A DNA stretch of 64,000 nucleotides from Planctomycetota bacterium (lineage in GTDB: Bacteria; Planctomycetota; Planctomycetia; Pirellulales; Pirellulaceae). The position numbers and the translations under genes were made by a program. The stretch covers positions 124,001-188,000 of the forward strand of contig JAPLNI010000028.1 of assembly GCA_026692865.1 (NCBI GenBank), read 5' to 3'. Of this stretch, positions 11,278 to 20,172 are shown in pieces. Under the pieces are notes generated by a model that was given only the letters and a program-made list of their open reading frames with translations, searched no databases and was not told the origin of the DNA. Numbering within the stretch: position 1 is the stretch's first letter; each line of letters begins with the position of its first letter.

Positions 11278-12147
11278 TTGACAACTGGCAGCATCCAGGA
11301 AATCAATCGACAAGAACGTTTCGTCACCCAGGCCAGTACCTACGGACTCTTGATTCTCTGTTTTATCGCAATGGCTCTATTCTTCGCTGGAGAAACGAAG
11401 CGGTTCGGAGCAAAAGGCTATTGGACAGTCGAAGCCTTGGTTGCAATGGAGCTCGGAATTGTATTGTTTCTCCTGAACTGTGCATTCCTGTTACCGACAG
11501 CGATTTCTAGTCGCATCATGGTACCAATTTGTGCTTTCATTGTTATTACGTTTCAAGCAGGAGCGATATCGGGGGGAGAGCCGATACTCTTTTTCGGCTG
11601 TCTCACGGTCTTCGTAGCTTTTTCCGTATCTAGTTGGTTTCTTCAGCGACTCACCGGCGCAGGGCTTTCCTACGGTGGGCATGAGATCACGGAGAAACCT
11701 TTGAGCCTTCAAGTTCTCGTGTTGCTTCCATTGCTTTTGCTTGCTGTTGGATTGATTCCGACATTGGTTATGTTTTCTCAATCGGCTAGTCTCCAGATTT
11801 CTTTTGGGCAAACGCTCATTTACGCCAGTGTGGGGCTATTGCTTTATACTTTGATCCCAATGCTTGTCTTGTATATGTGGATCGTGATCTACCGATCTAG
11901 GTGGCTTGTCCGAGGCGTTTGGTTTTTACTGATCGCTGTTCTCGCAGCTGTCTCAACACTCATCGAATTGAATACTCAGTTCTCGACATTGACGACACTC
12001 TTCGCTGTGTACGTTCTGATTGCTTTTTCGCTAGGTATCATTCTTGGATACATTCCATTCCACCTCGTTGGCTTCCGACCCGTCAGGGCTAAACGAGCCA
12101 AGCGAAGTACCGTGACAAACGACGTTTCGTTTGACGATGTCGAGTAA
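11278..12147 (+). CDS. Multi-pass integral membrane protein, function unknown
   Basis: A 289-residue protein with seven or eight hydrophobic helices, for example YGLLILCFIAMALFFAG, LGIVLFLLNCAFLLPTA, VLVLLPLLLLAVGLIPTLV and FAVYVLIAFSLGIILGYIP. It ends in a short basic then acidic cytoplasmic tail (RAKRAKRS, SFDDVE). No transporter or enzyme signature was seen. The only in-frame start near the upstream stop (TAA at 11245-11247) is TTG at 11278, with no good ribosome-binding site; the next in-frame Met lies about 30 residues in, inside the first helix. It may be co-directional with 10670-11095, 182 bases away. Confidence 0.65.
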   Translation: MTTGSIQEINRQERFVTQASTYGLLILCFIAMALFFAGETKRFGAKGYWTVEALVAMELGIVLFLLNCAFLLPTAISSRIMVPICAFIVITFQAGAISGGEPILFFGCLTVFVAFSVSSWFLQRLTGAGLSYGGHEITEKPLSLQVLVLLPLLLLAVGLIPTLVMFSQSASLQISFGQTLIYASVGLLLYTLIPMLVLYMWIVIYRSRWLVRGVWFLLIAVLAAVSTLIELNTQFSTLTTLFAVYVLIAFSLGIILGYIPFHLVGFRPVRAKRAKRSTVTNDVSFDDVE

Positions 12148-12612
12148 TACTTTGACGAACTGAACATCGCAGGGACACCCGCGTAGACGTTTGGCGGCAA
12201 CGTTACTGGCTTCGAGTTTGGTTTCGTCCTCACTTGCCATTTGCTGATATTTGGCAATTAAATCTGGGCGATTCGGTTTGTGAGTGCCGTAAAGGGTTAG
12301 CGCGATCAGTAAAGTTTTTTATCTCTGATTGTATTGATTGCTCGCTAGCGGTTCAGTCCAGATGAAAACGGGGGGGACTCGTAGCAGAAGTCGCAAGATA
12401 TCCACAAGCCTCAGCTTTTGCCCATGTTTTCATTGTTATTTGGAAACTTACGAATCCAGATAATCCAATTTTTAATTTGGATAAAGGACTCGTCATCTAA
12501 TTACACTTCCTTGTCGCGAATATCGTCTCGAAATAAGATATGGTCGGTTAATAAACGCCTTTAGGACGATCACTTGTGTCGCTGCGGATCCTAAGTTCCA
12601 AGGATTTGAAAA
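12148..12612. other. Intergenic region with a possible gene remnant
   Basis: About 460 bases. On the minus strand, from about 12312 to 12150, one frame reads protein-like (LTLYGTHKPNRPDLIAKY, then KLEASNVAAKRLRG), but an in-frame TAA lies just upstream and the frame runs into the 3' end of the plus-strand gene, so it looks like a fragment rather than a gene. The segment 12380-12410 (CGTAGCAGAAGTC) resembles 17929-17957. An AT-rich stretch precedes the next gene. Confidence 0.3.
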
Positions 12613-12636
12613 TTGAAACAAATACCAAGTAACGCC

Positions 12637-15600
12637 ATGCAATTCAACTCTCACATTTTGCCGTTGGTCGCACGGTTATTGAGTATCGTTTTCATCATGC
12701 ATGTTCAGCTGAGGTCCAATGCCCAGCAACCTGACGATTCCAGCTTTCAAGAATTTGGCATCTTCGAGAAAACATCGCCCCGACCACAGATCGTTTCACC
12801 GGTAACGACTCAGTTGCCTCTGGAATTACAACCAGGTGATCGCATCGCATTTATTGGAAACACACTTTTCGAACGGATGCAGCAGTTCGGAAACTTTGAA
12901 ACCATGTTGCACATGCGTTACCCGAACCATAGCCTCGTGGTCCGAAACCTTGCATGGTCAGCCGATGCGATCGACATTCAACCGCGACCGGAAAATTTTG
13001 CCGATATCGAGCAACATCTGTATCGCGAAAAGATTGATGTCATTTTTGCAGCTTACGGATTCAATGAATCCTTCGATGGTATCGATCACGTGGACGCGTT
13101 TCGCGAACGGCTCGTGACTTTTCTGAACCGCATGCAGACCCTCGCGTTCAATGGACGCAACGCACCGAAAATAGTGCTCCTGTCCCCAATCGCCAATGAA
13201 AACAAACCTAAGGTTGCAGCCGCAAGTCTGAATAATGCTCAAATCGATGCGTTCGCCCAAGCCATGCGAGACGCAGCAGAAACAACAGGTGTGGGTTTCG
13301 TCGATCTCTTTTCGCCAACGCAACAAGCCATGCTAGGCGTTGAATCGAACTATACCACCAACGGTTGTCACTTGAATGAACTTGGAGACTCGCTGTTTGC
13401 GAAATTGCTATATCGACAAATCGTCCAATCTGAACCACCGATACCGAACGAAAAACTGAGACAAGCTATCATCGATCGCGATCGACAATACGCACGTCGC
13501 TATCGGCCTCTCAATACTTTTTACTATACCGGTGATCGCAACAAACAATACGGTTATCTCGACTTCTTACCTGCCATGCGCAGCTTTGAACAAATGGTTG
13601 CCAATCGCGACGAACGCATCTGGGCCATCGCGAAAGGAGAATCCGTACCGCAGCTCGTCGACGATTCGAACGTACCGCCCATGCCTCCCTCCCTGCAATC
13701 TCGCGGGGTCAACGAATGGTTAAGTCCACAAGACGAACAGAAAGCGTTTCAAGTCGATCCTCGCTTTGAAGTCAATCTTTTCGCAAGTGAGGAAGAGTTT
13801 CCGGAAATCGCGAATCCGATTCAAATGCGATTCGACGCGAGGGGACGCATGTGGGTTAGCACTTCGATCACGTATCCACACATTTATCCGGGTAATGAAC
13901 CGCAAGATCGTATCGTTATTCTAGAAGACACCAACCAAGATGGCCGGGCGGACAAATCGACCATCTTCGCTTCCAATCTGCATGTGCCTCTCTCGTTCGA
14001 ACTCGGAGATGGTGGAGTTTACGTATCGGAGCAACCCGAACTCACCTTGTTGAAGGATACGGATGGAGATGATCGCATGGATCAGAAGACAACTTTGCTA
14101 AGCGGTTTTGGTACCGAAGATTCCCACCACGCATTGCACGATTTCACTTGGTCACCCGAAGGAGATTTGATCATTCGCGAGTCGATCTTTCATCACTCGC
14201 AAATTGAAACGCCGTACGGTCCTGTGCGTCAACAGAATAGCGGCTGGTTTCGCTATACGCCTCGAACGGATCGACTTATCTCCTTCGGTTCTTACCCGAG
14301 CACCAACCCTTGGGGTGTTACGTTCGACGACTGGGGTAGACACGTAGCAAGCCATCCGATTTTTGCCGCTGCCTTTCATTCTCTCGATCCTCCGTATCCG
14401 GGACAGCATCCTTCTCCCAACGGCTTGCAAGCGTATTCAGGGACGTGCGGCCATCAGTTTGTAGACTCCGATCACTTTCCATCGGAGCTTCGTGGTGCAT
14501 TCATCAAAGCGAGATATAAACCGACCAATCGCATCGAAATGCATCAATGGGTTCGCCAACCCTTTGGCTTCGAAGAGCAATACATGGGTGACTTGATATT
14601 CTCCACGAATCTAAGCTTCATACCTGTCGATCTTCAATTCGGACCGCGAGGCGATCTCTACATCTGCGATTGGTATAACCCTGTCAAAGGACATGCACAA
14701 TACTCGTTGCGAGACACGCGACGCGACCGAAGCTCGGGTCGTATCTGGCGTGTTACAGCCAAGAATCGACCTCTCGTAGTGCCACCCACCATCGACGGCG
14801 AGACAATCCCGCAGTTGCTGGAAGTTCTAAAGCGTCCGGAATATATGCACCGCTATCGAGCCAAACGAGAATTGCGGGGCCATCCATCGGAGCAAGTCGT
14901 AGCCGAGCTCAAAGAATGGATTGACGGACTGGATAGAAAAGATCCTCGGTTTCGGCACCACCAATTGGAAGCACTCTGGTGCTTGCGAACGGTCGGGCAT
15001 TCACATTCCGACCTACTTCGGGAGTTGATCGGTTGCGAATCGGCGGACGCTCGCGGTGCGGCTGTTCAACAACTGCGCTATTGTTTTCAGGAAATCCCGG
15101 ACGCACTCGAACTCCTTCAACAATCCATACACGACTCCGACAGCATGGTTCGAATGGAGGCAGCGATCGCAGCCTGCTACATCGGAACCGAACCTGCCCT
15201 CAAGAACCTACTGGAAATATTCCAACATCCGATGGAGCAGCATCTTAGCTATGCCGTGTCATGCTCGCTTGGCTCTCACACGCTTCGCCCCATTTGGGAA
15301 GCCAACCCAAAGTATGGCGTCGAGCGGCTCTTGAAGAAATTAAAGACATCGAATGCGATCGTTGAACCAAAACAAACCAAAGCAGACAAAGACTTTGACG
15401 AGCGGTCGAACGTCAAAACGGTTCGCATCAGTTGCGAGCCGGAACGTATGTTATTTACCCTCAAAGAGTTTATTGCAACACCGGGGCAACCGCTCAAGAT
15501 TGTGTTTACGAATCCCGATGCGACCGATCACAACTTGGTAATTGTAAAACCGGGTGCACTCGCCGAAGTTGGAATAGCCGCCAATGACATGGCTAAGGAT

Positions 15601-16374
15601 CCGAAGAACGCGAACTCCGATTTCATACCGGCAGACAAGAAGGCATTGATCTTGCACGCTACTCCACTGATCGGTGCGAATCGAAAATCGAAAGTCAGTG
15701 TGCTTCGATTCGAAGCTCCGATGGAGCCCGGTGTGTATCCTTACGTGTGCACTTTCCCTGGCCATTGGATTATCATGAATGGCAATTTGATAGTGGGGCG
15801 AGATGAAGAAGAGATTGAGTCTTTGCGTTTGTCCACGTTACCAAAAACTGTTCGTCAATGGTCGATGTCAGACTTCGCCGGCCTAGGAGCCAAGATAACC
15901 GGCGAAGAGAGTGACCCAACGGCGATTACAAGGGGCATGCAATCCTTTACAAAGGCAAACTGCAACTCGTGTCACCAAGTTGCCGGCCACGGCGTTAACC
16001 TTGGACCCTCCCTGTCGGAGTCGATCAAAAAGCTCCAAGGAGCCATCCTGCTGAGACACATCTTGGAACCTTCTTGGGAGATCCATCCGAACTACAAAGT
16101 GATGCAGTACATGCTGGAGGATGGTCGAACCGTTTCCGGTGTGGTTGCCAACGAAGATGAAAGCAGCGTTCGCATCATCGCCAACATGTTGACACCAGAT
16201 CGCATTACAAAGATCGCCAAAAAGGACATTGAGGAATCGAAAGCATCAGCCGTCTCGGCTATGCCAACAGGTCTCGTTGATGTGCTTACAAACGAGGAGA
16301 TCCTAAATCTGCTTCACTACTTGGAGTCAGGCCCACTACCACTGATGAACCATGACGAGAAAAAGCATCCGTAG
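12637..16374 (+). CDS. PVC-type multidomain protein: SGNH-like, beta-propeller dehydrogenase-like, HEAT, cupredoxin and cytochrome c
   Basis: A 1245-residue exported protein typical of planctomycetes and verrucomicrobia. After a signal segment (LPLVARLLSIVFIMHVQ) come, in order: an SGNH-hydrolase-like fold at about 50-260; a membrane-bound-dehydrogenase propeller (TIGR02604-like) at about 360-700; HEAT-like helices at about 730-870; a cupredoxin at about 920-1050 with ligand pattern TDHN and VCTFPGHWIIM (His, Cys1038, His, Met); and a cytochrome c domain with haem motif CNSCH at 1109-1113. The SGNH part lacks the usual Ser and catalytic Asp (IGNTL, TNGCHLNE). Copper and haem in one chain suggest periplasmic electron transfer from an oxidised substrate, which is unknown. 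A TTG at 12613 with AAGGA upstream is an alternative start. Confidence 0.88.
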   Translation: MQFNSHILPLVARLLSIVFIMHVQLRSNAQQPDDSSFQEFGIFEKTSPRPQIVSPVTTQLPLELQPGDRIAFIGNTLFERMQQFGNFETMLHMRYPNHSLVVRNLAWSADAIDIQPRPENFADIEQHLYREKIDVIFAAYGFNESFDGIDHVDAFRERLVTFLNRMQTLAFNGRNAPKIVLLSPIANENKPKVAAASLNNAQIDAFAQAMRDAAETTGVGFVDLFSPTQQAMLGVESNYTTNGCHLNELGDSLFAKLLYRQIVQSEPPIPNEKLRQAIIDRDRQYARRYRPLNTFYYTGDRNKQYGYLDFLPAMRSFEQMVANRDERIWAIAKGESVPQLVDDSNVPPMPPSLQSRGVNEWLSPQDEQKAFQVDPRFEVNLFASEEEFPEIANPIQMRFDARGRMWVSTSITYPHIYPGNEPQDRIVILEDTNQDGRADKSTIFASNLHVPLSFELGDGGVYVSEQPELTLLKDTDGDDRMDQKTTLLSGFGTEDSHHALHDFTWSPEGDLIIRESIFHHSQIETPYGPVRQQNSGWFRYTPRTDRLISFGSYPSTNPWGVTFDDWGRHVASHPIFAAAFHSLDPPYPGQHPSPNGLQAYSGTCGHQFVDSDHFPSELRGAFIKARYKPTNRIEMHQWVRQPFGFEEQYMGDLIFSTNLSFIPVDLQFGPRGDLYICDWYNPVKGHAQYSLRDTRRDRSSGRIWRVTAKNRPLVVPPTIDGETIPQLLEVLKRPEYMHRYRAKRELRGHPSEQVVAELKEWIDGLDRKDPRFRHHQLEALWCLRTVGHSHSDLLRELIGCESADARGAAVQQLRYCFQEIPDALELLQQSIHDSDSMVRMEAAIAACYIGTEPALKNLLEIFQHPMEQHLSYAVSCSLGSHTLRPIWEANPKYGVERLLKKLKTSNAIVEPKQTKADKDFDERSNVKTVRISCEPERMLFTLKEFIATPGQPLKIVFTNPDATDHNLVIVKPGALAEVGIAANDMAKDPKNANSDFIPADKKALILHATPLIGANRKSKVSVLRFEAPMEPGVYPYVCTFPGHWIIMNGNLIVGRDEEEIESLRLSTLPKTVRQWSMSDFAGLGAKITGEESDPTAITRGMQSFTKANCNSCHQVAGHGVNLGPSLSESIKKLQGAILLRHILEPSWEIHPNYKVMQYMLEDGRTVSGVVANEDESSVRIIANMLTPDRITKIAKKDIEESKASAVSAMPTGLVDVLTNEEILNLLHYLESGPLPLMNHDEKKHP

Positions 16375-16480
16375 AGAACCACTGCAACATCTCGATTCAG
16401 TAGTAGTGGGGAAACACGCGAAATCCGTAGTTAGTAACTTGGTTAACTATTGATTTTTCGGTGTCCTCACTTCACTTCTT

Positions 16481-16587
16481 TGCCCGCGAATAGCGAGGAT
16501 CTACCCGAATAGATTGGGGCTCTTGGACAAGTCCATAACGAGTTCTCGCCCGCATTTATTTGCGATCATTAGCGTAACTAGTGGGCA
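16481..16587 (-). repeat. MITE-like intergenic repeat, copy B
   Basis: This is the same element as copy A in the opposite orientation: TGCCCGCGAATA at 16481 and GTGGGCA ending at 16587. Homology to copies C and D continues beyond the terminal repeat to about 16608 (AGAAAGTCGTCTGCAAGTTT), so the true element may be about 130 bases. It sits between the convergent genes 12637-16374 and ruvB. Confidence 0.85.
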
Positions 16588-16638
16588 GAAAGTCGTCTGC
16601 AAGTTTGCTCGTGGTCTTTGCGGAAGACTTTTAGTCAG

Positions 16639-17763
16639 CTAGGAAAGTGAGATTTTCAAATGCTCGAATGTTTTTGGGGTTACGCAACGACCTCGTCGCG
16701 TTCTTGTTAGTAGCTCGCTTCGAAGGAGAAACGGTTCTACTTCGTCTTCGAGCGTATCGGAAGAAACGCTCATCGTATGAGCCATTGCTTCTAAGCCTGC
16801 TGGGCCACCGCTGAAGACTCTTATCAGCGTCTCTAAGTAACGTCGATCTTGTCGGTCGAGCCCGATTGAGTCGATGCCTCTCATCGCGAGAGCTTTTTCC
16901 GAGATCGGTAACGTAATGCGTCCGTCTGATTTACTCTGAGCAAAATCGCGCACCCAAAGAAGATGATTGTTGGCCCATCTTGGTGTGCCGCGGGAACGTT
17001 TTGCGATCTCCTCGGACGCTTCAGCGGTAAGCTGCACATCGAGCTTCTTTGCGTTGCGAGAGAGAATTTCAACAAGCTCGCTTGTCTTGTAGAAACTTAG
17101 GTGTTCCCGAATTTGAAAGCGATCGCGAAGTGGTCCGCTAAGCATTCCCGCTCGAGTCGTTGCTCCGATGAGTGTGAACTTCGGAAGTGCGAGATTAAGT
17201 GTTCGCGCGTTGACTCCTTCGCCTAAGACAATGTCGATTCGGAAGTCTTCCATCGCTGTGTAAAGATACTCTTCGACTGACTTAGGGAGCCGATGAATTT
17301 CGTCGATGAATAGAACGGCCCCCGGCTCCAGATTTGACAGATAAGGAATAAGTTCTTTCGGCGCCTTCAAACCGGGACCACTGGCCATCGAAACGGGAAC
17401 ACCCATTTCACGCGGGATACATGTTGCAAAAGTAGTCTTGCCAAGGCCCGGTGGTCCATCGAGCAGAATATGGCCCAGCGGATCACCACGTTTTTTGGCT
17501 GCATCAATCGCGATGTAAAGAACCTCCATGACCTCTGTTTGGCCAACCATCTCGGAGATTCGCTTGGGTCGCAGAATCGTATCAGACTCCGGAGTATCCA
17601 GCATGGCTTGAAGCCGCTCGGTCTCGGCAGATCCGCGCCGTCCCGTTGTTCGCTCTGAGTCGTCGTCAGAATCGTCTATGACATCCTCCTGGGGATCATC
17701 CTTGGGATTTTCTTCGGGATTTTCTTCGGGCCAATTGCCTCCGAGTATTTTCTCGCGAACCAT
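16639..17763 (-). CDS. ruvB: Holliday junction branch migration helicase RuvB
   Basis: A 374-residue AAA+ ATPase that, with RuvA, drives branch migration of Holliday junctions during recombinational repair. Walker A is GPPGLGKT at 103-110, Walker B is FIDEIHRLP near 152-160, sensor 1 is LIGATTRAGMLS, and the arginine finger is in PLRDRF. The C-terminal winged-helix domain ends with RTRRGRCVTPKTFEHL. The usual start would be near residue 55. Here about 50 acidic residues precede it, with short repeats (EENPEENPKDDPQED). ruvA and ruvC are not adjacent, and the gene stands alone between convergent and divergent neighbours. Confidence 0.96.
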   Translation of the reverse strand: MVREKILGGNWPEENPEENPKDDPQEDVIDDSDDDSERTTGRRGSAETERLQAMLDTPESDTILRPKRISEMVGQTEVMEVLYIAIDAAKKRGDPLGHILLDGPPGLGKTTFATCIPREMGVPVSMASGPGLKAPKELIPYLSNLEPGAVLFIDEIHRLPKSVEEYLYTAMEDFRIDIVLGEGVNARTLNLALPKFTLIGATTRAGMLSGPLRDRFQIREHLSFYKTSELVEILSRNAKKLDVQLTAEASEEIAKRSRGTPRWANNHLLWVRDFAQSKSDGRITLPISEKALAMRGIDSIGLDRQDRRYLETLIRVFSGGPAGLEAMAHTMSVSSDTLEDEVEPFLLRSELLTRTRRGRCVTPKTFEHLKISLS

Positions 17764-18133
17764 CCGTGCCTACGTTCTAAGAATTTTGATTTATCGATTG
17801 TGCTGCTTCGTTCTTTCGGTTGCTATTCCAGTCGTTATTCACTGGCATCCCAATCGAAAACGATGCAATGGATTCTATTTGCTTGCTTGCTAGTGCTTCG
17901 TCCAAATTTAAAACTGGGGTTCGTACGCGTAGCAGATGTCATAAGACACCTGAAGACGGCGGCATTTTCTGAAAATTCGACCGACTTCTGAATTCTTACG
18001 AATTCAGCTACCCCAAATCTAAGTTGGACAACCCACCAGTCTAGCAAATTGCGGTCGCTATCGGTGGGGGGCTGCTAGCGTGCGTCACCTATTTTCGAGA
18101 TCAGCTAACTAGCACCATCCGAAGCAGATGCGT
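17764..18133. other. Intergenic region with a palindrome at 17988-18007
   Basis: About 400 bases between the divergent ruvB and the VOC pseudogene, with no supportable gene. It holds a perfect hairpin, CTGAATTC at 17988-17995 and GAATTCAG at 18000-18007 with loop TTAC. Around 17929-17957 is GTAGCAGATGTCATAAGACA, which resembles 12382-12410. Both look like dispersed intergenic sequence families rather than regulatory sites of one gene. Confidence 0.45.
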
Positions 18134-18161
18134 GGGGTAGCGATTTTGGGGTAGCGATTTT
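18134..18161 (+). repeat. Tandem duplication of a 14-bp unit
   Basis: GGGGTAGCGATTTT occurs twice head to tail, at 18134-18147 and 18148-18161, immediately before the start of the broken VOC gene. It looks like a slippage or small duplication event. Confidence 0.8.
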
Positions 18162-18167
18162 GCTATA

Positions 18168-18668
18168 TTGAGTGCGATTCGTTTTTGGGTGCTTCATCGG
18201 GGATTTCGCAAACTGAATATTGAACACATCACACCAATCCTCAACGTCACTAGCGTCCCGGATAGTATAGCTTGGTTCGAGAGGCTTGGCTGGAAGCGAT
18301 CGTTTGCGTGGAACCAGGTCGGCATGATTCCCAATGCCGCGGACCGCGACGAAGATGGCGAAGCAGACTATGGCGGGATGACATCTGGAAATGTAGAAAT
18401 TTTTCTTTGCCAAGGTGCACAGGGATCTGTCGGCTACAGTTCCGTGCCAACGAAGCCCTATCGAGCAGACGACACGGGGGGAGTCTGGATGACGTGGTAG
18501 CTTGCCAACGCCGCAGAAGCGGAGGCATTTTATTCAGTCGCCATGAAGGCCGGAGCGGACGTAATCATGCCCTTGACTGTGCAACCGTGGAACGCAACGG
18601 AATTCAGAATCCGCCATCCAGATGGCCATACATTCCGTATTTCTGCCTTTTTAGATGACGAGCAATAG
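18168..18668 (+). pseudogene. VOC (glyoxalase/bleomycin-resistance-like) protein interrupted by an in-frame TAG
   Basis: The frame reads KLNIEHITPILNVTSVPDSI, FERLGWKRSFAW, then VEIFLCQG, and reaches VWMTW followed by TAG at 18498-18500. It then continues in the same frame with LANAAEAEAFYSVAMKAG and FRIRHPDGHTFRISAFL to a TAG at 18666-18668. Together this is one complete VOC-superfamily domain (two beta-alpha-beta3 modules) of about 150 residues, with the stop where these proteins usually carry a residue after VWxxV/W. A single base change would restore it. The first codon is TTG at 18168; the natural N-terminus may be nearer 18213. It could be a pseudogene, a sequencing error, or a readthrough gene. 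Its substrate is unknown. Confidence 0.75.
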
Positions 18669-18862
18669 CGACTGGAGCAGTCGTTAGAACCTAATTCAGC
18701 GCTACAACATCCACGGCAATCTTTGCCTTATCCTCCCAAATAACCACCTTGCGGCTTGAAGTTAGGTAAACTGGGGGTATTCTAACCGAACGCACCGCAC
18801 GAATCATCGGTCGATTCGGCAGCTTGAGGACTTCGTTGTTGCAAGGGGATGGTCAACTAAAG

Positions 18863-20050
18863 ATGAAAAAATTACTGAATATTTCTGCTTTTTGCATGGT
18901 CGCAGCATGTGCTGTGCTCGGAAGTGCGAACTCCCAAGCTGGTTGGGGATCCAGTGGCGGTTACGGAAGTAGCGGTTCTTCCGTTGGTTACGGTAGCAGC
19001 GGCTCTTACGGAAGCAGTGGGGCCTACGGCTCAAGCGGACACGCTGCAGCCTACGGAAACAGCAGTGGCACCTATACTTCCAGTTACGGTAGCAGTGGGG
19101 GAGGAAGCAGCGGCGCTTACTCCGCAGCCTATGGTAGCAGCGGTGGAGCGGTAGCTCATGTCGGTCCTCTTCGAAGACTGGCAGCCAAGATCCACGAACA
19201 CCACGCAGCCAAAGTTGCATTCCGATCGAGCTTCCACGGTGCATCCAGTGGTGGATCAAGCGGCAGCTACGGTGGCAGCAGCGGAAGCTACTACTCGCCA
19301 TCCGTTTCTTACGGAAGTTCTGGCGGTAGCTCAGGCGGAAGTTCTGGCGGCAGTTCAGGTGGAAGCAGCGGAAGTGCGTACCGAAGCGGTACCATCTACC
19401 AAAGCACCCCTTCGTACTACCCAAGCGAATCCATGATTGAAGGAAGCACTTACGAAAGCACTCCTGCCATCCAAGGTAGCTCGCTCAACAACAGCAGCAT
19501 TTACTCGAATTCTGCAATGCAGGTCCAACCATCGGTTGACCAAAATGAAATTCACTTGAACGTAGCAATCCCAAGCGACGCTCGTCTGTTCGTCAACGGA
19601 AACGCAACGACCAGCCAAGGTACCAACCGACACTTTGTTTCTCGAGGCCTGGAAGCTGGTGGCTCTTACAAGTTCGAGATTCGCGCTGAACGCACCGTCG
19701 ACGGACAACTTGTCGAAGAGTCCAAGACATTGGTTTTAGTTGCTGGCCGATCGCAAGAAATTGCTTTCGTACTTGCCCCCCCGAATGCAAAGGCTGAGAC
19801 CGTTTTGACTTTGAACGTTCCCGAAGATGCTCAAGTAGTACTCGCCGGTAACACGACCAAGACAAGCGGTGAATCACGCACTTATCGAACCAAAGAATTG
19901 ACCAACGGTCAAGTTTGGGAAGACTACACGATTGTAGTTACCCACCAAGGCGTCACCAAAGAAAAGACGATTCGATTGATCGGCGGAGACGAATTGCAAG
20001 TCTCGTTTAATTTTGAATCGAACGCTTCGGATGCGTTGGCCTTGAACTAA
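18863..20050 (+). CDS. Secreted Gly/Ser/Tyr-rich protein with two TIGR03000-like domains
   Basis: A 395-residue protein starting MKKLLNISAFCMVAACAVLG, a Sec signal peptide probably cleaved after the Ala near residue 26. Residues about 27-185 are a low-complexity region of YGSSG/GSSGG units with a short basic island (PLRRLAAKIHEHHAAK). Two homologous 75-residue beta modules follow at about 229-305 and 312-386 (LNVAIPSDARLFVNG and LNVPEDAQVVLAG), matching the planctomycete TIGR03000 domain. In this domain a short linear motif is followed by a strand pattern suited to extracellular display. The frame extends to 18824, but the ATG at 18863 starts the signal peptide. A strong terminator follows at 20089-20119. 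The role is unknown; a surface or matrix protein is likely. Confidence 0.85.
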   Translation: MKKLLNISAFCMVAACAVLGSANSQAGWGSSGGYGSSGSSVGYGSSGSYGSSGAYGSSGHAAAYGNSSGTYTSSYGSSGGGSSGAYSAAYGSSGGAVAHVGPLRRLAAKIHEHHAAKVAFRSSFHGASSGGSSGSYGGSSGSYYSPSVSYGSSGGSSGGSSGGSSGGSSGSAYRSGTIYQSTPSYYPSESMIEGSTYESTPAIQGSSLNNSSIYSNSAMQVQPSVDQNEIHLNVAIPSDARLFVNGNATTSQGTNRHFVSRGLEAGGSYKFEIRAERTVDGQLVEESKTLVLVAGRSQEIAFVLAPPNAKAETVLTLNVPEDAQVVLAGNTTKTSGESRTYRTKELTNGQVWEDYTIVVTHQGVTKEKTIRLIGGDELQVSFNFESNASDALALN

Positions 20051-20088
20051 ATTTTTTGTTACGATTCTTAATCGAAACAACCGTATAA

Positions 20089-20119
20089 GGACGTCTGGTA
20101 TTTCAGACGTCCTTTTTTT
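20089..20119 (+). terminator. Intrinsic terminator after the Gly/Ser-rich gene
   Basis: GGACGTCTG at 20089-20097 pairs with CAGACGTCC at 20104-20112 around the six-base loop GTATTT, followed by seven T residues at 20113-20119. Two A residues before the stem can pair with the first Ts. This is the clearest rho-independent terminator in the window, 38 bases after the stop codon. Confidence 0.93.
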
Positions 20120-20172
20120 ATTTGAATATCGATCAATCCTCTCCTATCTCTAAAGTACGCAATTAAGCGACC

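Noticed and set aside
18804-19424. 206-codon frame opposite the Gly/Ser-rich gene
   Set aside because: It is very rich in Arg, Cys, His and Ser because it reads the antisense of repeated Gly and Ser codons. There is no start signal or domain, whereas the plus strand gives a signal peptide and known modules.
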